Counted from the stretch's first letter, positions 1-5,448 are shown. The stretch: DNA of 5,490 nucleotides from Thermodesulfovibrionales bacterium (GCA_020053565.1 JAGVMY010000032.1:1-5490); one strand, 5' to 3'. Translations and numbers: made by a program. The notes: generated from the letters alone by a model not told the origin.

Positions 1-149
1 CTGACATTTCACATATCTTTGATATAAAAGAATTCGCAAAGCTTGGTGTTTTATTTACGCCTGCAGTGATTGTTGATGGTAAAATTGTGTCGTCAGGAAA
101 ATTGCCTACGGTTGAGGAGATAAAAAAGATTCTCTCTGAGATTAAGTAG
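1..149 (+). CDS. Small thioredoxin-like disulfide protein, C-terminal part
   Basis: The frame beginning at base 3 is open for 48 codons and ends with TAG at 147-149; the start of the gene lies outside the window. The visible part is the second half of a thioredoxin fold. It has a helix (EFAKLGV), then FTPAVIVDGKIV with the cis-proline at codon 20 that faces the active site, then a short strand and the final helix (TVEEIKKILSEI). This matches the end of the ~80-residue small redox-active disulfide proteins (TM0996/MTH895 type, thioredoxin_3), which often sit next to ars permease genes. The active-site cysteines would lie upstream and cannot be checked. It probably acts as a cytoplasmic thiol reductant, perhaps for ArsC; this is inferred from context. 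The family call is fairly secure and the exact substrate unknown. Confidence 0.8.
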   Translation, partial: DISHIFDIKEFAKLGVLFTPAVIVDGKIVSSGKLPTVEEIKKILSEIK

Positions 150-231
150 ATTACAATTCAAAAAGATAATTTACTCACCTTTTCAAGGATATCAAAGGGA
201 TACTTTTAAATAAGAACAACATGGAGAGGGG

Positions 232-615
232 ATGAAGAAATTACAATTCATATTATTTAATGCTTTACTCACTACAATGCTTTTAGCAAGTTGTTCTATT
301 GAGGCAGGGGTTGACGATTTACTGACAAAAGCAAGGAAGGAAGGGAAAGCAGTGATGTTGGAAATTGGTTCTGTAGGTTGTATTCCCTGCGAAAAGATGA
401 GGCCAATTATGAAAAAACTTTTGGATAATTACAAAGGAAAGCTGGAAGTTATTTTTGTTGATATTAAGGTAGATCGAAAGACCGCAAGCAAATTTGGTGT
501 TTACATGATACCGACACAGGTTTTTTTAGATAAAACTGGAAGAGAATTTTACAGGCATATCGGATTCTTCCCTTATGAAGATATTGTCCCTGTCTTAAAA
601 AAGGCAGGGTTGTAA
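232..615 (+). CDS. Thioredoxin-fold lipoprotein (CIPC active site)
   Basis: This 127-residue protein starts with a lipoprotein signal peptide: KK, a hydrophobic stretch, then a lipobox LASC with the lipidated cysteine at residue 21. The mature part is a compact thioredoxin domain. The redox motif CIPC is at residues 50-53, preceded by VMLEIGSVG. The VIFVDIKVD strand lies near 73-81, and the cis-proline is Pro94 in MIPTQVFLD. The GREFYRHIGF turn and a last helix follow. ATG 232 is chosen because GGAG (223-226) lies 5 nt upstream and the lipobox needs this start. The stop codon directly abuts the ccdA start, so the two are almost certainly cotranslated. By analogy with CcdA partners, it would receive electrons from CcdA outside the cytoplasmic membrane and reduce disulfides there. 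Whether its target is linked to arsenic, cytochrome c maturation or another thiol protein cannot be told from sequence. Confidence 0.9.
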   Translation: MKKLQFILFNALLTTMLLASCSIEAGVDDLLTKARKEGKAVMLEIGSVGCIPCEKMRPIMKKLLDNYKGKLEVIFVDIKVDRKTASKFGVYMIPTQVFLDKTGREFYRHIGFFPYEDIVPVLKKAGL

Positions 616-1305
616 ATGGAGACATTGCTCCAAAACATACAGTCAATTATCCAGCATCAACAAGGCCTCGCATTTATAGCAGTATTTATCGGTGGTATTA
701 TTTCTGCTTCAAGTCCGTGTGTTCTTGCAGCTATCCCTTTGATAATCGGGTATGTTGGCGGCTATTCAGAGGGAAGCAAGAAAAGGGCAGCTCTTTATTC
801 GCTGGTATTTATTGTCGGACTTTCTATCACTTTTACCCTGCTCGGTGCTGCAGCATCTCTGATGGGGCAAGTCCTTAGTTTTGCAGACAAATGGCTTTAC
901 CTTGGATTTGCTGCTATTGCGATTGTGATGGGACTACACCTCATGGGAATCATTTCAATTTCTTTACCATTTCAACAGATAAGAGCAGTGAAGACAAGAG
1001 GGCTGATTGGTGCGTTTCTCCTTGGACTATTGACAGGCACTGTCTCATCACCGTGTGCAACTCCGGTGCTGGCAGTGATCCTTGTATTTGCCTCTACGCA
1101 GGGGGACGTAATGTACGGTGCTTCTCTCCTCTTTGTTTATGCAATAGGACATTGTGCTTTGATATTTGTTGCCGGACTATCTATTGGACTGACAGAGAGT
1201 CTTATTAAGTCTAAAGGTGTAAAAAATTATTCTCTCTATTCAAAGAGAATTAGTGGTGGTCTGCTTGTCATTGCGGGTATATATATCGGTTTTACAGCTC
1301 TATGA
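616..1305 (+). CDS. ccdA: CcdA-type transmembrane thiol-disulfide electron carrier
   Basis: The gene encodes 229 residues with about six hydrophobic segments, the size of stand-alone CcdA (the DsbD membrane domain). The two family cysteines are visible in their usual settings: SSPCVLAAIPLIIGYVGGY (Cys35, first membrane segment) and SSPCATPVL (Cys147, fourth segment). In CcdA/DsbD these form the disulfide that carries electrons from cytoplasmic thioredoxin across the membrane. A further cysteine, Cys180, lies in the GHC motif of the fifth segment, where many relatives have GHS or GHC. The ATG follows immediately after the TAA of the thioredoxin lipoprotein gene, so the lipoprotein is the likely periplasmic acceptor. 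The next gene, an ACR3 permease, lies 57 nt downstream. Within an ars-type cluster it probably supplies reducing power to exported thiol proteins rather than dedicated cytochrome c assembly, but the latter cannot be excluded. Confidence 0.92.
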   Translation: METLLQNIQSIIQHQQGLAFIAVFIGGIISASSPCVLAAIPLIIGYVGGYSEGSKKRAALYSLVFIVGLSITFTLLGAAASLMGQVLSFADKWLYLGFAAIAIVMGLHLMGIISISLPFQQIRAVKTRGLIGAFLLGLLTGTVSSPCATPVLAVILVFASTQGDVMYGASLLFVYAIGHCALIFVAGLSIGLTESLIKSKGVKNYSLYSKRISGGLLVIAGIYIGFTAL

Positions 1306-1362
1306 GAACTAAAAACATACTCCTGTTATTTATGAAGACAAATGAATTTTGGAGGGAAAAAG

Positions 1363-2415
1363 ATGCTCAAACTATTTTTTGAGAAGCTCCACAATTTCAG
1401 ACTATTACCGGCATTCGTACTTGTGAGTATGGCTATCGGAATAGCAATAGGCAAATGGTATGGGATTTCCAATTTTGCACTGACGCCGCCCATTGATGCT
1501 ATAAAGGCAATCTTTCATGGAACTTACGAATTCAGTATCTCTAACACCCTTGCACTGGGTGTTGTAGTTGGCCTTTTTATGATGATGTATCCTGCAATGG
1601 CAAATATCAAGTTTGAGGATCTTGGAAAGGCGACACGCTCGCCGAAGCAGCTTCTTATTGTGGCTTTTTTCAACTATGCTATTGCTCCATTCTTTATGCT
1701 TTTGCTCGCAAAGATATTTCTCAGCGGCGAACAGGATTTATATGTAGGACTTGTACTCTATGGACTTGCGCCATGTATAGCAATGGTCATTGTATTTACA
1801 TACCTTTCTGCCGGTAACGGTCCTCTTGCCATTATTCTCGTTGCATTGAACTCGATTATCCAGATGATTCTCATACCTGTCTATGCAAAGCTCCTTCTTG
1901 GAGAAATCAGGTTCGATGTCTGGGTGGTCGGTGAAAGCGTGCTTTTGTACCTCGGTATCCCGCTTGTAGCAGGCATGCTTACACGGTTTTTGGGGATAAA
2001 ACGATTTGGAGAGGAATGGTTCTATAAACTGAAGTTTTATCTTGATACCATGTCAATCATAGGGCTGCTTTTCACACTTATCGTAATGTTTGCCCTGAAG
2101 GGAGATTTAATACTTGAAAAGCCCCTGTTGATAATCCAGATGGCGGTGCCCATGACCATTTTTTTCTGGACCATGTTTATCGTAGTCTATCTCGTTGGTT
2201 GGAAACTGGGATTGAATTATAAGGACGCAGTGGCCGTGGGATTCAATTCAACAGGAAGGGATTTTGAGATAGCAATAGCTATAGCGATTACCGCATTTAG
2301 CCCTGCCGTGGCGCTCGCAACAGTTATCGGTCCCCTCATAGAGGTCCCCGTCATGCTCGCCCTTGTCTGGTTTGCAAAAAAGACGGAATATAAACTCTTT
2401 AAAGGGAGGGAATAA
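1363..2415 (+). CDS. acr3: ACR3-family arsenite efflux permease
   Basis: This 350-residue, ten-helix membrane protein belongs to the ACR3 branch of the bile acid:sodium symporter fold and should export arsenite (possibly antimonite) using the proton motive force. Helix 4 carries GLAPCIAMVIVF with Cys138, equivalent to the essential Cys129 of Alkaliphilus ACR3. Helix 9 carries VIGPLIEVPVMLAL with the conserved glutamate (Glu327). One departure is in helix 8-9: the usual NNFELAIA motif reads GRDFEIAIA here (298-306). The start at ATG 1363 is preferred over an in-frame ATG at 1342, because GGAGGG (1351-1356) sits 6 nt before it and would fall inside the gene otherwise. The longer form would have 357 residues. 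The universal stress gene follows after only 2 nt, so the two are coupled. The family is secure; arsenite as substrate is supported by the arsC gene nearby. Confidence 0.92.
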   Translation: MLKLFFEKLHNFRLLPAFVLVSMAIGIAIGKWYGISNFALTPPIDAIKAIFHGTYEFSISNTLALGVVVGLFMMMYPAMANIKFEDLGKATRSPKQLLIVAFFNYAIAPFFMLLLAKIFLSGEQDLYVGLVLYGLAPCIAMVIVFTYLSAGNGPLAIILVALNSIIQMILIPVYAKLLLGEIRFDVWVVGESVLLYLGIPLVAGMLTRFLGIKRFGEEWFYKLKFYLDTMSIIGLLFTLIVMFALKGDLILEKPLLIIQMAVPMTIFFWTMFIVVYLVGWKLGLNYKDAVAVGFNSTGRDFEIAIAIAITAFSPAVALATVIGPLIEVPVMLALVWFAKKTEYKLFKGRE

Positions 2416-2417
2416 CC

Positions 2418-3344
2418 ATGTTTAAGAAGTTACTTTATCCGATTAGATTTGAGGCACTTTCTCCAGATATGCCCTCTTCCCTTGAGGTGCTTTCATGTGT
2501 ATTAAACTTCAAGAAGGCAGGCACAGAGGAAATTGTCCTCCTTCATGTGATCGATGTCGCAAAACTCCCGATGGATAAATATGAAGGTTACAGTATTCAG
2601 GACGTAAAGCGATTAACAGAAATTGCAGATGTGAAGATGGATGAGGCTGTCAGATTAATAGAGGATGCTGAACTCATGGCAAAGAAACGGATAGAAGTAG
2701 GTATACCGTACAGGGAGATATTGAAGGTTGCAAAAGAAGAAGAGGTCACGCTCATTGTAGCAGGGAGACAGAAAAGAGGACTTCTCGGCGAGATATTTAT
2801 AGGTTCAAATACCGACAGGGTCATACGTTATGGAAATATCCCTGTGCATATCCTGAAATACCCTGCGATATTTGGTGCTGATAAAGAAACTGGTAAATGG
2901 TTCTGTGAGAAGATGTTCAGAAAGATTCTCTATCCAACAGACTGGTCAGATTGTGCACAGGAGGCCTTACGGTATATTAAAGCCCTAAAAAGTGCTGGAG
3001 TTGAAGAAGTGGTTGTTGCCCATGTAATGAATGAAAAGGCAATGAGGCTGCAGCCATCTGAGAAATTCAGGGAGTTTGAGAGAATTGATAAAGAAAAGTT
3101 AGAAATGATTAAAAGAGAACTTGAAGGAGAAGGCTTCAGAGTTAAGACACATCTTTATGTAGGAAGAGTGAGAACTGATGTGATAAAGATTGCAAGAGAA
3201 GAGGAAGTCTCACTTATCATTATGGGAACTCACGGGAAAGGCTATGTAGAAGGAATCCTGTGGGGCTCTGTCTCAAGGAATGTTGTTGAATATAGTGATA
3301 GACCCGTATTGCTCATAAAGGGAGGAGGATGCTCAACAACATGA
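2418..3344 (+). CDS. Tandem-domain universal stress protein (UspA)
   Basis: The 308 residues form two Usp (adenine-nucleotide-binding alpha/beta) domains, at about 1-148 and 167-302. The second domain is canonical: it opens with KILYPTDWSD (Asp175, the adenine-side aspartate) and has the phosphate loop GTHGKG-8X-GS (Gly270, Gly273, Gly283, Ser284), so ATP binding is expected. The first domain is degenerate. Its opening reads LLYPIRFEAL without the aspartate, and its loop reads GRQKRG with Lys119 in place of the second glycine, although Gly129-Ser130 remain. It therefore probably binds nucleotide weakly or not at all. The start ATG lies 2 nt after the acr3 stop, with GGGAGGG (2403-2409) as ribosome-binding site inside the end of acr3. 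Tight coupling suggests a regulatory or protective partner of the permease, as Usp domains accompany many transporters. The exact role is unknown. Confidence 0.9.
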   Translation: MFKKLLYPIRFEALSPDMPSSLEVLSCVLNFKKAGTEEIVLLHVIDVAKLPMDKYEGYSIQDVKRLTEIADVKMDEAVRLIEDAELMAKKRIEVGIPYREILKVAKEEEVTLIVAGRQKRGLLGEIFIGSNTDRVIRYGNIPVHILKYPAIFGADKETGKWFCEKMFRKILYPTDWSDCAQEALRYIKALKSAGVEEVVVAHVMNEKAMRLQPSEKFREFERIDKEKLEMIKRELEGEGFRVKTHLYVGRVRTDVIKIAREEEVSLIIMGTHGKGYVEGILWGSVSRNVVEYSDRPVLLIKGGGCSTT

Positions 3345-3389
3345 GTAATAGCGTGTAATAAACGATAGGGTAAAAAAGAGAGTGCTATA

Positions 3390-4127
3390 ATGAGCCATAA
3401 CTTCGTCATCACCTTGGGCTTATTTATTCTTGCCACTGTATCAGGGATGTTGGGTCTGGGAGTTGCCTTTGCAGCAGTTCCTTTTCTGGGGCTCTTTCTT
3501 CCTGATCTTGTGCATCAAGTTCAGCCGCTCAGTCTTCTATTAAATGGAGTAACAGCATTATTTTCTGTATTTGGTTTTGCCCAGAGTGGGTATGTAGAGT
3601 GGAAAAGGGCTTTTACATTAGCAATTGTAACAACTATCGCAGCCCCTTTTGGAGCCTTTCTTGCACAGTTCGTTCACCAGATATATATTTGGTTTGTTTA
3701 TTTTACCTCTGTTGTGTATTTAGCATACAGGCTTTTTAAGCCGGTGAAACAAAGACCCGGTAATGAAAACTTTAAACTGGCTCTTGTTCTTGCCATCCCT
3801 ATTTCTATTTTGAGTGGTTTTTTAGGTGTAGGTCCGGGATTTTTACTGATGCCAACCCTTATCATAGTCGGCTTCGAACCTAAAAAGGCAGCAGGCATTA
3901 ATGCCTTTGCAGTTACACCGCCATCTTTTTCAGCACTTCTTCCTCATCTTCCGACGGCATATTGGGATGTGGGTCTGATGGTTCCCCTTATTATTGCAGG
4001 TGCAATCGGGTCTTTCGTGGGAGCGAGAATGACAAGTCTTTATGTTCCGAGTGGAAGGATCAAACAACTCTTTGGCATCCTGATAGTCGTTATGACACTT
4101 TACAAGATTTATACGTTACTTAGATGA
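3390..4127 (+). CDS. TSUP (TauE/SafE) family anion exporter
   Basis: This 245-residue membrane protein has about seven to eight helices arranged as two homologous halves, as in the TauE/SafE (TSUP) family, and is close to the family's usual 250 residues. Each half shows the family glycine loop followed by proline: GMLGLGVAFAAVP (19-31) and GFLGVGPGFLLMP (143-155). The second is followed by KKAAGINAFAVTPPSF (165-180), also typical. TSUP proteins move sulfite, sulfoacetate, thiosulfate and other sulfur-containing or organic anions. The substrate cannot be read from this sequence, but near ars genes a sulfur or arsenic thio-anion would fit. The start follows AAGAGAG (3376-3382) at 7 nt. It lies 45 nt after the Usp gene with no terminator visible between them, so it is probably in the same operon. 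A 17-codon fragment of a related gene starts at 4670. Confidence 0.88.
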   Translation: MSHNFVITLGLFILATVSGMLGLGVAFAAVPFLGLFLPDLVHQVQPLSLLLNGVTALFSVFGFAQSGYVEWKRAFTLAIVTTIAAPFGAFLAQFVHQIYIWFVYFTSVVYLAYRLFKPVKQRPGNENFKLALVLAIPISILSGFLGVGPGFLLMPTLIIVGFEPKKAAGINAFAVTPPSFSALLPHLPTAYWDVGLMVPLIIAGAIGSFVGARMTSLYVPSGRIKQLFGILIVVMTLYKIYTLLR

Positions 4128-4237
4128 AAATGTGTTCTGTGCAAAGCAGAGGCAGAAAGGATGTGACGAAATGGGTGAGGTGGCTATACTGAAGGAACTG
4201 AAATAAAATTTACCAGAATCAAAAGGGTTTAATACGG

Positions 4238-4243
4238 TATAAT
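4238..4243 (+). promoter_or_regulatory. Consensus -10 box upstream of the selenoprotein gene
   Basis: TATAAT at 4238-4243 is a perfect sigma-70 -10 element, embedded in CGGTATAAT. No good -35 stands at 17 bp; the nearest match, TTTACC at 4209-4214, is 23 bp away, which is too far for ordinary use. The same nine bases CGGTATAAT recur at 4756-4764 upstream of arsC. Transcription would begin near 4250, putting the 4268-4295 hairpin in the untranslated leader. An activator may be needed; this is inferred from the poor -35. Confidence 0.45.
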
Positions 4244-4267
4244 ATAAAATTGAAATGAGAAAAACAT

Positions 4268-4295
4268 GAGAGCCACAGGAAAATCCGTGGCTTTC
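4268..4295 (+). terminator. Leader hairpin: terminator or attenuator
   Basis: GAGAGCCAC (4268-4276) pairs with GTGGCTTTC (4287-4295), with one G-T wobble. After a bulged A (4277), GGA (4278-4280) pairs with TCC (4284-4286) around an AAA loop. The result is a strong stem of about 12 pairs. The strand then runs TTATA, only a weak U tract, so termination may be inefficient. It lies 141 nt after the TSUP gene, so it could end that transcript. But it also lies downstream of the 4238 -10 box and 33 nt before the A-type gene start, so it could instead act as an attenuator or RNA-stability element in that gene's leader. Confidence 0.55.
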
Positions 4296-4328
4296 TTATA
4301 ACACAATAATGAAACTAAAGGAGAAGAG

Positions 4329-4625
4329 ATGTTAAATCTAACAGATTCAGCCATTCGGAGGTTCAAAGAGTTTCTCACACAGGAAAACCTTTCAAACCAG
4401 GGGATGGGGATAAGGATATTTGCATCATCTGGTGGTTGAGGCCCGTCTCTGGCTATGGACATAGCCAATAGTGCTTACGATGGTGATGTAACGCTTGAGA
4501 ATGATGGACTAAAGATATTTTTAGAGAAAAAGGCAAATAACCTGCTTTCAGAGGCAACTATAGACTTTTCAGATGAACAAGGGTTTGTAATAACCGGAGC
4601 ACCTAAAAGTCCATGTTGTAGTTGA
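4329..4625 (+). CDS. HesB/IscA-like A-type selenoprotein (Sec at codon 37)
   Basis: An ordinary gene finder would miss this gene because UGA at 4437-4439 (codon 37) interrupts the frame. Read through, it gives 98 residues with the layout of A-type iron-sulfur carriers: an N-terminal helix (SAIRRFKEFL), the strand GMGIRIFASSGG-Sec-GPSLAMDIA, a middle part with GLKIFLEKKANNLL, then ATIDFSDEQGFVITGAPKSP and a Cys-Cys-Ser end. Sec37 occupies the position of Cys35 of E. coli IscA. HesB-like selenoproteins with Sec here are a known family (TIGR01911). A SECIS hairpin follows the UGA. The start is firm: AAGGAG (4318-4323) lies 5 nt before the ATG. The listed end is the next in-frame UGA (codon 99). 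That UGA aligns with the last ligand cysteine, and the frame stays open to 4671-4673 (114 residues), so the protein may be longer and hold two Sec. Its role is presumably Fe-S or metal/selenium handling; its task here is unknown. Confidence 0.85.
4437..4467 (+). promoter_or_regulatory. Bacterial SECIS element with the Sec UGA
   Basis: The recoded UGA is at 4437-4439. Ten bases after it (4440-4449) a perfect seven-pair stem begins: TGGCTAT (4450-4456) with ATAGCCA (4461-4467), closing the tetraloop GGAC (4457-4460). The loop begins 17 nt after the UGA, and a G stands in its first two positions. Both fit the known rules for bacterial SECIS elements read by SelB (short stem, small apical loop, conserved early G, loop about 16-37 nt downstream). 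The element lies wholly within the coding sequence, as expected in bacteria. Confidence 0.8.
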
Positions 4626-4669
4626 AAAACTACTGTTAATCACTACATCAACACCTCAGGCCTTATAAA

Positions 4670-4723
4670 ATGAGCCAGAATTTTGTTATCGTACTTGGCT
4701 TATTTATTCTTGCCACTGTATAG
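4670..4723 (+). pseudogene. 5' fragment of a second TSUP gene
   Basis: Seventeen codons, MSQNFVIVLGLFILATV, match the first 17 residues of the intact TSUP exporter at 3390 (15 of 17 identical), then end at TAG 4721-4723, where all similarity is lost. At DNA level 42 of 51 bases agree. Differences are concentrated in the first nine codons, mainly at third positions, while the last eight codons are identical. This looks like the remains of a diverged paralogue rather than a fresh duplication. Its ATG overlaps the TGA (4671-4673) of the extended selenoprotein frame as ATGA, a coupling typical of adjacent operon genes. It is too short to be functional as a transporter. Confidence 0.8.
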
Positions 4724-4758
4724 AGTAGGTTTTTACACCAAAATAGTAAGCTATTCGG

Positions 4759-4764
4759 TATAAT
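4759..4764 (+). promoter_or_regulatory. Consensus -10 box upstream of arsC
   Basis: TATAAT at 4759-4764 is a perfect -10 element within CGGTATAAT, identical over nine bases to the box at 4235-4243. A near-consensus -35, TTTACA (4732-4737, 5 of 6), lies 21 bp upstream, longer than the usual 17. A small inverted repeat AATAG-TAAG-CTATT (4742-4755) fills the space between the two boxes, so an operator is possible. The leader to arsC would be about 115 nt. Confidence 0.45.
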
Positions 4765-4887
4765 GTATATCCTGTAGAACACTAAGTCAATCATCATAAG
4801 ATACATTGGCTGTAGAGGTACGCATCTTTATATTGTGTTTATTGTTGAGCCGTATTTTTATTTATCTTCTCAAGCGGAGGTTATAGA

Positions 4888-5334
4888 ATGCCAATGAAAA
4901 AGAAAAAGGTTATGTTTATATGTACTGCAAATGCTTGCCGGAGCCAGATGGCAGAAGGCTTTACAAAGGAATTTGGGAAAGGTTTAATAGAAGTTTACAG
5001 TGCTGGTCTTATGACTGCGGGTGTTCATAGAAGGGCAATTGCAGTCATGAAAGAGGTTGGTATAGATATATTAAAACAGGAGTCTAAATTGATTGATGAA
5101 GATTTACTCAAGCAGATGGACATAGTTGTGACACTCTGCGGAAGTGCTGAAGAGTATTGTCCTCTAACACCACCTCTGATAAGACGTATCCACTGGCCGA
5201 TCAAAGACCCTGTGGGATCAGTAGGGACAGAAGAAGCAATAATGACTGATTTCAGGCGCGCAAGAGATGAGATAAAGGAAAAGGTGCAAAAGTCACCTTC
5301 CAGGGTAAGCCAGCCATTATTGACTCTGAAGTAA
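4888..5334 (+). CDS. arsC: Arsenate reductase ArsC, thioredoxin-coupled, altered C-terminus
   Basis: This 148-residue cytoplasmic enzyme has the low-molecular-weight tyrosine phosphatase fold of the S. aureus pI258/B. subtilis ArsC class and reduces arsenate to arsenite. The phosphate-type loop reads CTANACRS, with nucleophile Cys12, Cys17 and Arg18. The redox pair Cys84 and Cys91 sits in TLCGSAEEYCP, and the general acid is Asp107 in KDPVG. Thus the three-cysteine relay that ends on thioredoxin is complete, in keeping with the thioredoxin-like genes upstream. GGAGG (4876-4880), 7 nt before the ATG, fixes the start; an in-frame ATG at 4894 is too far from it. The end is odd. The family helix runs normally to RDEIKEKVQ (~132), but the last 14 codons or so read out of frame through another gene's tail. 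The catalytic core should be unaffected. Confidence 0.92.
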   Translation: MPMKKKKVMFICTANACRSQMAEGFTKEFGKGLIEVYSAGLMTAGVHRRAIAVMKEVGIDILKQESKLIDEDLLKQMDIVVTLCGSAEEYCPLTPPLIRRIHWPIKDPVGSVGTEEAIMTDFRRARDEIKEKVQKSPSRVSQPLLTLK

Positions 5335-5405
5335 AGAAAGGCGACAATATTCTGAAACTCAGGGATGATAATTGAATTCCTGCATGGTCAGGCTGGAGAA
5401 GATAA
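5271..5405 (+). pseudogene. 3' remnant of an unidentified gene, fused behind arsC
   Basis: In the frame two bases ahead of arsC, protein-like sequence appears from about 5283: GAKVTFQGKPAIIDSEVKK, then GDNILKLRDDN, a TGA (5373-5375), then IPAWSGWRR and TAA (5403-5405). The run of strand-like residues, lysine/aspartate turns and a tryptophan-rich end suggests the C-terminus of a real small protein. The TGA stands where a GGA glycine would read smoothly (DDN-G-IPAWSGWRR), a single G-to-T change. No start codon or ribosome-binding site precedes it, and a TGA closes the frame at 5268-5270. The family is not recognised. The true left border is the join with arsC, somewhere near 5280-5290. Confidence 0.5.
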
Positions 5406-5417
5406 TTTAAACAAAAA

Positions 5418-5448
5418 CCCTGCTTTGAGCCGGTGCAGGGCCATTTTT
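5418..5448 (+). terminator. Rho-independent terminator
   Basis: CCCTGC (5418-5423) pairs with GCAGGG (5435-5440) around an 11-nt loop, followed by CCATTTTT. The A tract before the stem (5413-5417) can pair with the T tract, so the hairpin may also stop transcription on the other strand. It closes the arsC transcription unit and was probably the terminator of the gene whose tail precedes it. Confidence 0.7.

Noticed and set aside
150..250. Direct repeat ATTACAATTCA at 150-160 and 240-250
   Set aside because: Eleven AT-rich bases can recur by chance; the second lies inside the lipoprotein coding sequence and no symmetry or further copies are seen.
1342..1362. Upstream in-frame ATG for acr3 (seven extra residues)
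   Set aside because: No ribosome-binding site precedes it, and the clear GGAGGG at 1351-1356 would lie inside the gene; ATG 1363 fits better.
1302..1382. 26-codon ORF overlapping the ccdA stop as ATGA (MRTKNILLLF...)
   Set aside because: It has no family resemblance, runs through the acr3 ribosome-binding site and into the acr3 start, and is too short to support.
4125..4232. Readthrough frame after the TSUP stop with three TGA codons (CVLCKAEAERM ... GGYTEGTEIKFTRI)
   Set aside because: It resembles a Cys-containing peptide but is only the TSUP frame continued, with no start, no SECIS-like hairpin seen and no recognised family.
4229..4468. Antisense 79-codon ORF opposite the selenoprotein region
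   Set aside because: It is a shadow of the + strand gene: no ribosome-binding site, no family features, and it spans the promoter and hairpin.
4773..4887. Open stretch before arsC as a possible gene remnant
   Set aside because: About 33 codons are open in one frame but without start codon, ribosome-binding site or recognisable motif; it is best read as leader.
5373..5392. TGA at 5373 in the gene remnant as a third selenocysteine, with hairpin CCTG/CAGG
   Set aside because: The stem starts 3 nt and the loop 7 nt after the TGA, too close for a SECIS; the residue suits glycine and the gene has no start, so a stop mutation is simpler.
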